Assembly: GCF_040253615.1 (NCBI RefSeq)
Contig: NZ_JBEJGY010000003.1
Span: 1 to 64,000 of the forward strand
DNA from: Streptomyces sp. Edi4
GTDB lineage: Bacteria > Actinomycetota > Actinomycetes > Streptomycetales > Streptomycetaceae
Direction of reading: 5' to 3'
DNA: 64,000 bases
The notes under the pieces are model-generated. The model saw nothing but the letters and a program-made list of their open reading frames with translations, searched no databases and was not told the DNA's origin. A program made the position numbers and the translations under genes. Every line of letters starts with the position of its first letter. The first letter of the stretch is position 1. Positions 18,394 to 26,852 of the stretch are shown piece after piece.

Positions 18394-20191
18394 AGATGTC
18401 CCGTAGCTGCTGGGGGACCTCCTCTGGCGTGGCGAGCATGGACACCAGCGCGTAGAGCATGTCGGCCTTGCCGTTGGGGCTGCTCTCCTCGGCCTGCTGT
18501 TTGATCATGTAGAGGATGCGGTCGCTGAATTTGCCGCCCCGGTGCTCCATGAAGTCGTCGGCGCTCCAGGGCCGGCCCTCGGGGCGGGGCCAGTGGACGT
18601 TGGCGGCGGCCGCCCACTGAGTGTCGCTGAAGAGCTCCTCCAGCTCGTTGTAGCCCTCGCCCTCGCCGACGTAGGAGACCTGCTTGGTGAGGTCGAGGCC
18701 GGCTCTGACGAGTTTCTCGGTCTTGAAGTGCTTGTTGGTGCGGCTGTCGGCGTCGACCATCAGCTTCACGGTGCGGTGGTGCTTGACGAGGTAGCCGGCC
18801 AGGTGCAGGGCTCCTTCGTTGTTGTCGCAGGCCCACAGGGCGATGCCGGCCGCCTGCAGGGGCAGGCCCTGAGAGAGGCGGAAGAGCAGGGGCACGCACT
18901 GCTGCTCGGTGGGGCCTTCGACTGCCAGGAAGCAGCGTTCGTGCAGCAGGACGGAGTTGCGCAGTCCCACCGCGGCGGCGATCTGTCCGAGGTGGAAGTC
19001 GATCCCGTCGTGCGTGTCGTCGTCGAGGCGCTCGACGAGGGTGCGGCCGCTGTCGCTGAGTTTGAGGTGGACGACGTCGGCGATGTCGACGCCGTCGATG
19101 AGGTTCATCGAGTGGGTGGCGACGATGACGCTGACGTGGGGCAGGGCGCACTGCTTGCGGATGATGTCCATGACGGTGCGCTGGTGGCGGTAGTCGAGGT
19201 GGGTGTCGGGCTCGTCGTAGACGACGATGGTCTGCGTGGGCTGCGGTTCGCCCTGCTCCCCCGTCGCGGCGAGTTCACTGCTTTCGAGGAGGCTGCTGGT
19301 CCACTCCCACACGGCGAGGGCGATGCGCCGGGTGCTGCCCTGGCCCGAGCGGGTCAGGTCCACGGGCTCGCCGTCGGCCTTGGAGACCTCCAGCGGCGCC
19401 CTCTTGAAGCCGCCCTTGAAGGAGACCTCGGGCTTGACCTCCACGCCGACGAACTCGTGGCAGTGCTGGCGGATGTGCCGGCACAGGGAGTCCGCTTCCT
19501 TCTCCAGCCGCTGCGTGATCTCCTTCTCGATCTCGCGGACCTGCCCCTGGAGAGTCTCGTCCTCCAGATGGGTCTCGTAGCAGCTGCTCAAGGCGGTGCG
19601 CACCGCGTCGTCCGGGCTCTCGTCCTTGCCGCCGAACGCCAGCAGCCGCGGCAGACGTGCCTCGAGGTCTTTGGGCAGCGGCTGCCACTGGTCGGTCTGC
19701 GGGACGGTCGTGGCGTGTGCGGTGAGCGCAGCCAGCAGGTCGTCCTTCAGCGTGCCCGACGGGACGAGCCCGAACTCGGCGACCAGTTCGGTCAGGTCTT
19801 TCTTCATCAGTCGGCCTAGTCCCTGCAGGCGGCTGTCGGCGGGCTGCGATCCGAAGAACTCCCAGCACGCCGCCTCGCCGGCCCGTGAGCGGCGCCGGAT
19901 ACGGATCTCGGCCGGTAAGGGGGCCGCTGCGGCCTGCTCGGCGGTGTCCAGGCGGAAGACGCCCTCCACCCATGTCTCCGCGCAGCGCTGTCCCTTGACG
20001 CCCTCGTCCTGCTGGTAGGTGCGGTCCTCGTCCGTCAACCGGTGCTCGCCCAGCAGGAAGGCCAGCGCGGCCAGGACGGCGCTTTTGCCGCCGTCGTTGC
20101 GGCCGGCCAGGATCGTCGGGCTGCTGACCGGGATGTCCTGCACGTGGGTCAGCGAGCGGAACCCACACGCGGAGAAGCGGATGAGGTGCAC
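18365..20191 (-). CDS. OLD-family ATPase/TOPRIM nuclease
   Basis: This 608-residue protein begins MHLIRFSACGFRSLTHVQDI and has a Walker A-like GRNDGGKSAVLAALAFLLGE near residue 31, an ABC-type signature region (LTRSGQGSTRRIALAVWEW), Walker B TIVVYDEPDTHLD and H-loop VIVATHSMNLID. The C-terminal half carries TOPRIM residues: CFLAVEGPTEQQCVPLL (catalytic Glu) and VKLMVDADSRTN (DxD). This is the overcoming-lysogenization-defect nuclease class, which includes the GajA subunit of Gabija. No intact UvrD-type GajB partner is adjacent, so it is likely a stand-alone OLD nuclease with a role in defence or repair. It shares a divergent intergenic region with the XRE-ImmA gene. Confidence 0.75.
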   Translation of the reverse strand: MHLIRFSACGFRSLTHVQDIPVSSPTILAGRNDGGKSAVLAALAFLLGEHRLTDEDRTYQQDEGVKGQRCAETWVEGVFRLDTAEQAAAAPLPAEIRIRRRSRAGEAACWEFFGSQPADSRLQGLGRLMKKDLTELVAEFGLVPSGTLKDDLLAALTAHATTVPQTDQWQPLPKDLEARLPRLLAFGGKDESPDDAVRTALSSCYETHLEDETLQGQVREIEKEITQRLEKEADSLCRHIRQHCHEFVGVEVKPEVSFKGGFKRAPLEVSKADGEPVDLTRSGQGSTRRIALAVWEWTSSLLESSELAATGEQGEPQPTQTIVVYDEPDTHLDYRHQRTVMDIIRKQCALPHVSVIVATHSMNLIDGVDIADVVHLKLSDSGRTLVERLDDDTHDGIDFHLGQIAAAVGLRNSVLLHERCFLAVEGPTEQQCVPLLFRLSQGLPLQAAGIALWACDNNEGALHLAGYLVKHHRTVKLMVDADSRTNKHFKTEKLVRAGLDLTKQVSYVGEGEGYNELEELFSDTQWAAAANVHWPRPEGRPWSADDFMEHRGGKFSDRILYMIKQQAEESSPNGKADMLYALVSMLATPEEVPQQLRDIFTEVQALAC

Positions 20192-20744
20192 GGTCGAGCT
20201 GCTCCGTATCTCCCCGCTCCGCCGGGCGACGGACAGGGGTGTGGCGTGCGGGCGTTACGCGTGCGGATGAGGCGCTTGAGGCCTCGACGCAGGCAGTCAT
20301 CCTAGAGGCACGCAATGCAACCGTGCCCCCTATTGCGCCAGTTAGCGTCTGGGCGGGGAGAGGCTGGGCCTCTCCGCTCGAGGGTGGAACGCCGCATCCC
20401 GCAGAAGCCGGGCGCTGCACCGGCGCAGCCTCAGTGAACGTCTTTGACCAGTGCGAAACCGAAATGCATGGTTGCGCGCACTGCGGGAGCTGAGGGGCAC
20501 CGGATCGGGAACTCGGACGTCGCGTCCGTTTTTATGGCGGGGCCTTTCATTACGGGTATCGCGGCCAACTGATCAGTTCTCCTGGGTTCCCACAGCAGCC
20601 GTCGGCGTGAACCAGGAAGGGACAGGTTGCCCAGCCATTACCTGGCCGACTGCGCTTCTTGACGTTCTGTCATTTTTGTCAACTTCGATACACGGAGGAA
20701 TATTTGAAGCTAATTTTTTGAGGTCTGATCCGAGGTGGTACGAC
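20192..20744 (+). promoter_or_regulatory. divergent intergenic region with AT-rich promoter
   Basis: This 550-bp gap separates the OLD gene from the XRE-ImmA gene. Its right end is AT-rich. TTGACG at 20659-20664 could be a -35 box, with TTCGAT or CGATAC at 20684-20691 as a weak -10. TTGAC and GTCAA arms flank the stretch 20659-20682, a possible binding site for the XRE protein. A good ribosome site GGAGGAA (20694-20700) precedes a TTG that opens only a five-codon frame (20704-20721), so it may belong to a leader peptide. No other gene is visible here. Confidence 0.35.
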
Positions 20745-21854
20745 GTGAGCGACGTACGTCCGGCGCAGCCGGGGATGCTGGTGGTGGCCCGGGAGTTCCG
20801 CGGCATGACGCAAGCCGACGTGGCTGAGGCGATGGTGAAGGCCTCTGGCGGTGATGTGGCGGTGTCCCAGGGGTATGTGAGCCGCGCCGAGAGCGCCCGG
20901 CTGGCGGTCTCGGGAGAGCGGCTGGAGCTGTACGCGGCGGCGCTGGGGTATCCGCCGGATCTGCTGTGTCTGGCTCCACAGGTGCACGGGATCGGCGTGG
21001 GGCTCGTCCACCACCGCAAGCGTGCGTCGTTGACCGTCTCCGCCCTGCGGCGCCAGCATGCCCATCTCGCCCTGACACGGGTGCATTTGCAGGGCATCGC
21101 CGGGTGCCGCCCCGGTCTCGGCGTGCGGGCTGCGGCCATTCCCACTGTCGAACTCGGCGCCCTGACCACGGCCAAGGACGCAGCCCGGCAGGTTCGCAAG
21201 GCCTGGGGTCTGCCGCCGGGCCCGGCGGCAGACATCACCGCATCGCTGGAGGAGGCCGGGGCCCTGGTGGTCGCGCGTGATCTGGGCAGCGGCCGGCTCG
21301 ACGCGGTCAGCCAGTGGGACGGGAAGCAGCCGCCACTCATCCTGGCCAACGACCACGCGCCCTCGGACCGCTACCGCTTCAGCCTGGCGCACGAGCTGGG
21401 GCACCTGGTTCTGCACCAGTCCCCCGGCGACAGCACCGTGCAGGAGCGGCAGGCCGACGAATTCGCTGCCGAGTTCCTCATGCCCGCGCGTGACATCCGC
21501 TCCGCCTTCACGCCTCGCGTCGACCTGGAACTCCTGGCCCGGCTGAAGCGGGAGTGGAAGGTGTCGATGGCCGCGCTGCTGCGCCGGGCGCAGAGTCTGA
21601 ACATCGTCACGGACTGGCAGTACCGCAGCGTGATGGTGGAGATGTCCGCGCTGGGTTACCGCACGGCCGAACCGGTCGGGATAGACCGAGAGCGGCCCCG
21701 GTACGTCCCTGGGCTGATCCACTCTGCTCTGGCCACGGGGATGAGCGAGGAAGAGCTGGCCCGCTGCGCGCGGCTGCTACCCGAGGACTTCCAGCTGCTG
21801 TACGCCCCGCGCGAAGGCGCGGCGGTGGATTCTGCTTCGAAGGTGAGGCCATGA
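20745..21854 (+). CDS. XRE-type HTH protein fused to ImmA/IrrE metallopeptidase domain
   Basis: The N-terminal 70 residues form an XRE helix-turn-helix (LVVAREFRGMTQADVAEAM, then SQGYVSRAESARLAVS). Around residues 210-225 the zinc-protease motif HELGHLVLH appears, with the third ligand region ERQADEFAAEFLMP, as in ImmA/IrrE peptidases that cleave repressors. The protein would be about 369 residues with the GTG start at 20745, preceded by GAGGTGG. Such proteins sense stress or mobile-element status and derepress linked genes. Its stop overlaps the start of the next gene (ATGA at 21851-21854), so the two are translated together. Confidence 0.8.
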   Translation: MSDVRPAQPGMLVVAREFRGMTQADVAEAMVKASGGDVAVSQGYVSRAESARLAVSGERLELYAAALGYPPDLLCLAPQVHGIGVGLVHHRKRASLTVSALRRQHAHLALTRVHLQGIAGCRPGLGVRAAAIPTVELGALTTAKDAARQVRKAWGLPPGPAADITASLEEAGALVVARDLGSGRLDAVSQWDGKQPPLILANDHAPSDRYRFSLAHELGHLVLHQSPGDSTVQERQADEFAAEFLMPARDIRSAFTPRVDLELLARLKREWKVSMAALLRRAQSLNIVTDWQYRSVMVEMSALGYRTAEPVGIDRERPRYVPGLIHSALATGMSEEELARCARLLPEDFQLLYAPREGAAVDSASKVRP

Positions 21855-23077
21855 CTGAGTCGTTCTCCTCCCCGCGCCCGGGCAGCGGTTCCGATCCCGC
21901 AGAGCCTCCCGCCCCTCCTCTCACCGAACCGCCTTCTGTACCCGGGCAGTTGCAGGGCCGGATGCTGCTGCAGGCCGGGGTGAGCCGGGTTGGTTACATC
22001 CGCGCGCAGCTCGATCCGGTGCGCAGTGGGCTCGTCGTCAGCGGTCCCGGGGCGGCGGTGAAAGTTCGCAAGCTGCGCGAGGAGGGGTTCACGGGACCGC
22101 TGCTGGCGGATCCCGCCGTCTACACCGTGGCGGCGGCCAGTGAGGACGATCCTTTCCCCGACGTCTCGGAAGGCCAGCTGGCCTTCGGCGACCCGCTGAG
22201 GCTGTCGATCGAGGAGCAGGTGGGCCACCGTGCGGGCGCGACGGCGGCCATGACGCCCACCGGATATCTGCACGCGGAAGACTCCGACGCCCTCAAGGCC
22301 GCCGTCCACCAGGTCCTCAAGCTGGAGGACCCCAACGTCTTTTTCAGCGTTCCCGTGGGCGTGGCGTGGCTGCGCTACGACTCGGTCGGGCAACTGATCG
22401 CCTGGCTCAATGTCGTACCGAACCCCAAAGCGGTCATGCTCGGCGGACAGATGGACCCACTGGCCAGCTTCTCCCAGGCAGTGGGCAACCTCAAGCAGCT
22501 GCTGGCGGAGGTACCCGGAACCGCGCTGCTGCGTGCCGACCTCGCGGCGTTCGGGGCCCTGGCACACGGGGCCGCGTTCACCGCCTTCGGCGCCACCAGC
22601 AGCGTGCGGCACATCGTCCCGCCCGGCCAGACGGCCAAGCGGTCCCCGGGCGGACCGAACTCGCCCTCCGTGCTGCTGCCGGAGCTGATGGACTTCTTCC
22701 TCGGCGAGACGCTGGCGAAGAGGTTCGCCGCCGGCCTGGCGCCGGTGTGCCGGTGCGCGGCCTGCGACGGACTCGTGCTGGACACCTTCGTCAGCAACCA
22801 CTGGCAGGTGCCGGCGGCCGCCCACAATGCGGCGGTGCTGATGGAGTGGTTGCGCAGCATGGACGCCGTCGAGCCGGCAGGGCGGCCCGCGTGGTGGCAG
22901 CAGCGCTGCCGGCGCGCGATCGACCGCTACCCGGTGCTCAACGCTGAACTCGACCACCCCGGGTTCAGCGCCTTCAAGGTGCCCCAACAGTTGCTTCAGT
23001 GGGCGCAGGCCCCCGTCGCCCCGCAAGCCTCCACCACGGCACGCCCGGTGGCGGGCGTGGAGCGCGGTGAGCCGTGA
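21851..23077 (+). CDS. protein with a TGT-like zinc motif, coupled to XRE-ImmA
   Basis: I do not recognise this 408-residue protein with certainty. Its C-terminal third carries PVCRCAACDG, with C300, C302 and C305, and H325 follows 19 residues after the last cysteine. This CxCxxC...H arrangement is the zinc site of tRNA-guanine transglycosylases (E. coli TGT Cys302, Cys304, Cys307, His333). The preceding region alternates hydrophobic strands and helices like a TIM barrel (VFFSVPVGVAWLRY, AVMLGGQMDPLASF). The nucleophile motif DCVxPTR of TGT is not visible, so a base-exchange activity is not proven. It is translationally coupled to the XRE-ImmA gene, and the following gene converges on it with no gap. 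Confidence 0.45.
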   Translation: MTESFSSPRPGSGSDPAEPPAPPLTEPPSVPGQLQGRMLLQAGVSRVGYIRAQLDPVRSGLVVSGPGAAVKVRKLREEGFTGPLLADPAVYTVAAASEDDPFPDVSEGQLAFGDPLRLSIEEQVGHRAGATAAMTPTGYLHAEDSDALKAAVHQVLKLEDPNVFFSVPVGVAWLRYDSVGQLIAWLNVVPNPKAVMLGGQMDPLASFSQAVGNLKQLLAEVPGTALLRADLAAFGALAHGAAFTAFGATSSVRHIVPPGQTAKRSPGGPNSPSVLLPELMDFFLGETLAKRFAAGLAPVCRCAACDGLVLDTFVSNHWQVPAAAHNAAVLMEWLRSMDAVEPAGRPAWWQQRCRRAIDRYPVLNAELDHPGFSAFKVPQQLLQWAQAPVAPQASTTARPVAGVERGEP

Positions 23078-23707
23078 CTAGCCGATGCGGTGATGGAACT
23101 CCTCGGTGAAACACCACGCCGCGGGGGTATGGCGGCGCGGGGTGTAGGGCCGGGGTTCCAGCAGCAGATCCACGCTCTCGCCGTCGGCCGCCAGGACGCC
23201 GATGCCGTAGAAGGCGGCTTCCATCAACATCTCCTCAGCCGCCGGTGGAGCGCTGTCCAGCAGAAGGGCGCGCCGGCAGAAGGGGGCGAAACGGCCGGCT
23301 CGCTCGAGTCCTCCGCGCCAGCCCGCAGCGCTTGCCCGCACCACGGCGAGATCAATGGTGAGCGGCCGCACCGCGCGACGGGTGACCTCACGGCGGTCGA
23401 GCTCGGCGGCCCCGGCCGGAAGCCGCCGTACCGCCGAACGCAGCCGTGCGGGCAGCGACGCCAGTGCGACGGGCTCATCTACGGGCAGCTCAAGAAGAGT
23501 CTGCAGCGCATCAAGACTGTCCAGGCGAGCCGCTGACACGCGGGCGCGGCGTGCACATTCTTCCTCGTCAAGCCGGTGGAACAGCAGTGCCTGGCTGTCC
23601 ATCAGCTGGAGCGAGACAGACAGTACGGCAGGATCCAGCAGGGCCGCGGAGGCTGCGCGTACCGACGTGCCCACCAACGGGCTGGCCAAGGTCACCATGC
23701 CGTTCAC
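23078..23707 (-). CDS. hypothetical protein
   Basis: This is a minus-strand frame of 209 residues beginning MNGMVTLASPLVG, with an alternative start three residues later. It is rich in leucine, alanine and arginine (CARRARVSAARLDSLDALQTLLELP, LPARLRSAVRRLPAGAAELDRR) and ends FTEEFHHRIG. No signal peptide, membrane segment or known motif is apparent. Its stop abuts the stop of the TGT-like gene on the other strand, which supports both frames being real. The family is unknown to me; a partner of the preceding two-gene unit is possible but unproven. Confidence 0.5.
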   Translation of the reverse strand: MNGMVTLASPLVGTSVRAASAALLDPAVLSVSLQLMDSQALLFHRLDEEECARRARVSAARLDSLDALQTLLELPVDEPVALASLPARLRSAVRRLPAGAAELDRREVTRRAVRPLTIDLAVVRASAAGWRGGLERAGRFAPFCRRALLLDSAPPAAEEMLMEAAFYGIGVLAADGESVDLLLEPRPYTPRRHTPAAWCFTEEFHHRIG

Positions 23708-24184
23708 CCTGCCTCATCCGACTTCAGCCGCACCCGGCGGCCCTGACTATCCCACCCGATGGGGCACGGCCGCCTCGTCCAAACGTTCCAAAAACGCGCC
23801 CAATCCCTGCCACAGTGCTATGTCGCCGACCGCACGGCAGAACTACCGCTGTTCCCCGGACACCAGGCCTGCGGGCGGCATGCCGCGCGGTCAGGTGGAC
23901 CGCGGCGCAGGTCCCGCACAGCACGGCGGCTCGGTGACGGGTATGCGCAGACCGACTTGCAGAGCGGGACCTGCTGCGAGATCCCAGCGCGGACCGCGCA
24001 CATGGCAACCATGCACTGTGCGCAGACGCCAACCACTGCGGTCCGCGCACCGTCACCGACGACTCCCCTGTTCGCCGCAGAGAGTCCAGCGAGAACGGCC
24101 TGAGATCGATCACCTCGGGCAGGCAGCAAGGGCTCCCGGGGCCTCCTGCTGGGCAGGAGGCAGACGTGGCCTTGTGCCTGGAAC
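23708..24184. other. intergenic region without a supported gene
   Basis: Between the hypothetical gene and the tRNA terminator I see no reading frame with a good start site or recognisable protein, and no strong repeat. Confidence 0.4.
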
Positions 24185-24216
24185 GCAAAAGAGCCCGGAT
24201 CGTGTAGATCCGGGCC
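24185..24216 (-). terminator. rho-independent terminator after the tRNA gene
   Basis: On the minus strand, just downstream of the tRNA, the arms GCCCGGATC and GATCCGGGC form a hairpin with a short loop and are followed by a run of four T residues. This is a standard intrinsic terminator and defines the end of the tRNA transcript. Confidence 0.7.
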
Positions 24217-24226
24217 TCTTCGGCAG

Positions 24227-24300
24227 TAGCGGGGACAGGATTTGAACCTGCGACCTCTGGGTTATGAGCCCAGCGAGCTACCGAGCTGCTCCACCCCGCG
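24227..24300 (-). tRNA. initiator tRNA-Met (CAT anticodon)
   Basis: Read on the minus strand, the gene starts CGCGGGGTGGAGCAGCTCGG and ends GGTTCAAATCCTGTCCCCGCTA, with the anticodon arm CTGGGCTCATAACCCAG. The anticodon is CAT. Two initiator features are visible: an unpaired first base (C1 opposite T72) and three consecutive G:C pairs next to the anticodon loop. The T-loop GGTTCAAATCC is normal, and no CCA is encoded. An intrinsic terminator follows. tRNA genes are common integration sites, but I found no second copy of its 3' end in the window. Confidence 0.9.
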
Positions 24301-24362
24301 TCGGTGATCCCCACCGTACGCCATCCCAGCAGGCACCGAAGACCACTTTCCGGCGCAGGGTT

Positions 24363-24935
24363 CTATGCGGCGAAGCCGACGTTGGTGACGTACTCGTACT
24401 GGCCCCACTGCGAGCCGAGGTCGACGATCGTGTCCTGCCACGCGGCGTCGAGGCCCTGGGGGTCGCCGGCCGCCCAGGAGCCGACGATTCGGTCCCAGCG
24501 GCGCACGTTCATCGTCCGGTACTCCACCATGCGCTGCAGCGGCTGCGGCACCTGGGACTGGTTGAGCGGGTGGATCTCCACTCGCGTACCGCGTCCATCA
24601 CGGTTGAGGCGTCTGAGGAGATGGCGGGCGACGTTGTGGCGGCGCACCGTCCGGTACGCCTGGTCGATGCGTTTCAGGTTGGCCTTGGAGGGGCGGCGTT
24701 CACCCTCCAGCCAGGCCTTCAGCGTCCGGTGGGTCACTGTGAGTCCGGCGTCCTGCGCTGCTTTAAGGGTCTGGGTCGACTTCGTCAGATAGTGCAGGCG
24801 CGCCGTCCATCCGCGCTTGGCGGTCACGGGAGTGGCGATGCCGCCCGCGAGTTCGTCGAGCTTGCGGGCGACGGCGTCGCTGCCCTTGATGCCCTGGGCG
24901 CCGAACCTCCCGAAGTCGATGTTCTTCTCCGGCAC
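24363..24935 (-). CDS. small HTH protein downstream of tap; possible telomere terminal protein analogue
   Basis: This 190-residue basic protein starts at GTG 24935, which overlaps the TAG stop of the Tap-like gene (TAGTG), so it is coupled to it. It contains a helix-turn-helix-like stretch (AAQDAGLTVTHRTLKAWLEGERRPSKANLKRI), then RTVRRHNVARHLLRRLNRDG and GTRVEIHPLNQSQV. In Streptomyces linear replicons a tap gene is followed by tpg, encoding a terminal protein of about 185 residues with an N-terminal DNA-binding motif. Position, size and HTH fit, but the sequence is not close to the archetypal Tpg that I remember, so the assignment is tentative. Alternatively it is a transcriptional regulator. 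Confidence 0.45.
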   Translation of the reverse strand: MPEKNIDFGRFGAQGIKGSDAVARKLDELAGGIATPVTAKRGWTARLHYLTKSTQTLKAAQDAGLTVTHRTLKAWLEGERRPSKANLKRIDQAYRTVRRHNVARHLLRRLNRDGRGTRVEIHPLNQSQVPQPLQRMVEYRTMNVRRWDRIVGSWAAGDPQGLDAAWQDTIVDLGSQWGQYEYVTNVGFAA

Positions 24936-26512
24936 TACTCCCCCTCTCCTGCGTGCTCACCGGCGTCGGTTCCGGCGGTGTACGTGTCCTTGACCTTGAC
25001 CTCGGTAACACCTCGGCCTTCGGCGAAGACACGGCGCCAGTCACCGATGACGTGGAGTTCGTCGGTGCCCATCGCCCGGACGACGGCCAGGCCTTCGTCG
25101 TGGGCCTTGAGCGCCTTGAGCCACAGATTGGCGAAGGCCTGGCTGCGGATGAGGTGCATCCAGTCCGGACGGTAGAGCTCCCGGTTGTAGTTCGACTCCC
25201 CCATCGTGGAGACGAACTTGGAGTACATCGCCTTCACGTACTCCAGCGTCACCGTATCGCCATGCTCGATCGCCGTGTCGCGGGCGTCCTTCAACGCGAT
25301 GCGGAACTTTTCCAGCAGGTTCTCCGTGGCCCCGGAGGTGTACGACTCGTGGATCTGAGGAGGCGCGCACAGCTGGTGCTTCGGGCCGGACAGGCGCAGC
25401 AGGAGGCGCAGTGTCGGCTCGGTGACCCACAGCGGGCCGGGCTCGTCCCTTTGGCCGATCGGGTTGGGCAGCACCGCCTCGTGCTCCCACTCGGGCGGGG
25501 TGATCAGGTGGACTCCGGAGCGGCGGCGGTCGTGGGCCAGGCCGGTGGAGTGCTCGAGCTGACCCAGGGGGAGGTGCGTCTTGAGGGCGGAGAGGTAGGC
25601 GCCGTTGATGTCGAGCGCGGTCACCTCATGCCGGCCGGGCGGGAGTTCGTGACGGGTCCACTTGGGGCGGGCTTCCCAGATCTGGTCGGCGCCGCGCGCG
25701 GTCTGCTTCTTGAGGATGTCGGGGATCCAGGGGTGCGCGATCACGTCGTAGCGGGCGCCCTTGCGGGTCTCGTCCAGCAGTCGCATCGCGTCCGGGATCG
25801 CCCGCTTCAACAGCGCCGCCGTGGCTGCGTCGACGTCGCCCCGGTGCTCGGCGAGCACGCCCTGCACGGCCTCGCGGATCAGGTCGACCGGGCCGGACGG
25901 CTCCTGGAACGCGTGGCGGGCCGGGCCCTTGGAACGCTCCGTCGCACGCGCCGGACGTGCCGTGCGCAGCGGCGCTTTCGGGGTTTGCGCGGTGGGCTGT
26001 TCGGCTGGCGGGGCAGGCGCGGTAGCGGTGGCTCCGGTGGCGGTGGGCTGACAGTCGGCCGGGGCCAGGTGCTGAGCGAACCCCGCCACTCGTTGTCCGG
26101 CCGGACGGCCGCACAGCACACAGGGCTCGGGTACGACGAGCAGCTCTACGTCGTCCCTGTCCTCGTCCTGCCCGGGATCCGGCGAAGACGAGGGGGTGAC
26201 GGTCGCGGCTGTGTCTGACGTGAGGGGCTGCTCCGCGGGCGGTGCCGCCTCAGTCTCGGTGGCGGTCTCGGTGGCGAGCTTGGTGTTCAGCCCGTCCAGC
26301 AGGTAGGCGTATTTGGTGCGGATCTCGCCGGCCGGGTTCCGGCCGCTTTCCCATCCGCTGAGGGTTGACGGGCTCACGCCGAGCGCGCGTGCCACCTGCG
26401 CCTTGGACAGCCGAGCCCGCTCCCGCAGCTCGCGGCGCACCTGCCAGGGGGGGAGTTCGACTTCCGGGCCGACGGCGTCGAGCAGCGAGTCGATCGCGTC
26501 GAAGTCGCTCAC
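24935..26512 (-). CDS. tap: Tap-like telomere-associated protein with N-terminal HTH
   Basis: The 525-residue product starts at GTG 26512 after GAAGGGGA. Residues 20-75 form an XRE-like helix-turn-helix (RLSKAQVARALGVSPSTLSG). A CxxC pair (EPCVLCGRPAGQR) follows, then a proline/alanine-rich linker. The C-terminal half reads VTALDINGAYLSALKTHLPL and WVTEPTLRLLLRLSG, ending with YRPDWMHLIRSQAFANLW and GTDELHVIGDW. The DxNxxYL, RPDW and GTDELH segments resemble Tap, which recruits the terminal protein to the folded 3' overhang of Streptomyces telomeres. It sits in an operon with an upstream xre gene and a downstream tpg-sized gene. I am fairly confident of the Tap relationship, less so of active telomere function here. 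Confidence 0.55.
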   Translation of the reverse strand: MSDFDAIDSLLDAVGPEVELPPWQVRRELRERARLSKAQVARALGVSPSTLSGWESGRNPAGEIRTKYAYLLDGLNTKLATETATETEAAPPAEQPLTSDTAATVTPSSSPDPGQDEDRDDVELLVVPEPCVLCGRPAGQRVAGFAQHLAPADCQPTATGATATAPAPPAEQPTAQTPKAPLRTARPARATERSKGPARHAFQEPSGPVDLIREAVQGVLAEHRGDVDAATAALLKRAIPDAMRLLDETRKGARYDVIAHPWIPDILKKQTARGADQIWEARPKWTRHELPPGRHEVTALDINGAYLSALKTHLPLGQLEHSTGLAHDRRRSGVHLITPPEWEHEAVLPNPIGQRDEPGPLWVTEPTLRLLLRLSGPKHQLCAPPQIHESYTSGATENLLEKFRIALKDARDTAIEHGDTVTLEYVKAMYSKFVSTMGESNYNRELYRPDWMHLIRSQAFANLWLKALKAHDEGLAVVRAMGTDELHVIGDWRRVFAEGRGVTEVKVKDTYTAGTDAGEHAGEGE

Positions 26513-26796
26513 CGGCTTGTCCCCTTCGCTTCGGTCCGCACGGTACGGCGCCTGTCGGCGGGCAGCGCCTCGCACGCTCTGGTCGGACCCGCCAGCAAGT
26601 CCAGCGCGCCGATGCCGTAGTGCTCGGCCAGGACGTCGACGTCGCGCAGGCTCCAGGAGATGGCGCCCGACTGCCGGCGCGACACTTGGGTCTGCGTCAG
26701 CCCCAGCGCCCCCGCAACCGACCGCTGCGAGTCGCCCGTCACCTGCATCAACGCGGCCACCGTCAGCCGCAACGACTCCTCCAAGCTCAACCCCAT
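26509..26796 (-). CDS. small XRE-family regulator
   Basis: The 95-residue protein MGLSLEESLRLTVAALMQVT contains a helix-turn-helix (DSQRSVAGALGLTQTQVSRR) and then DVDVLAEHYGIGALDLLAG. It is the first gene of a three-gene unit with the Tap-like gene; the stop and the next GTG overlap by four bases (GTGA at 26509-26512). The upstream region 26800-26880 is clearly AT-rich and probably holds the operon promoter and its operator. It probably regulates the operon. Confidence 0.65.
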   Translation of the reverse strand: MGLSLEESLRLTVAALMQVTGDSQRSVAGALGLTQTQVSRRQSGAISWSLRDVDVLAEHYGIGALDLLAGPTRACEALPADRRRTVRTEAKGTSR

Positions 26797-26852
26797 GCCA
26801 CCATCCTATCTGCATTCATGCAGCTCTCGCATCAATGGCACCTTTACACTAT

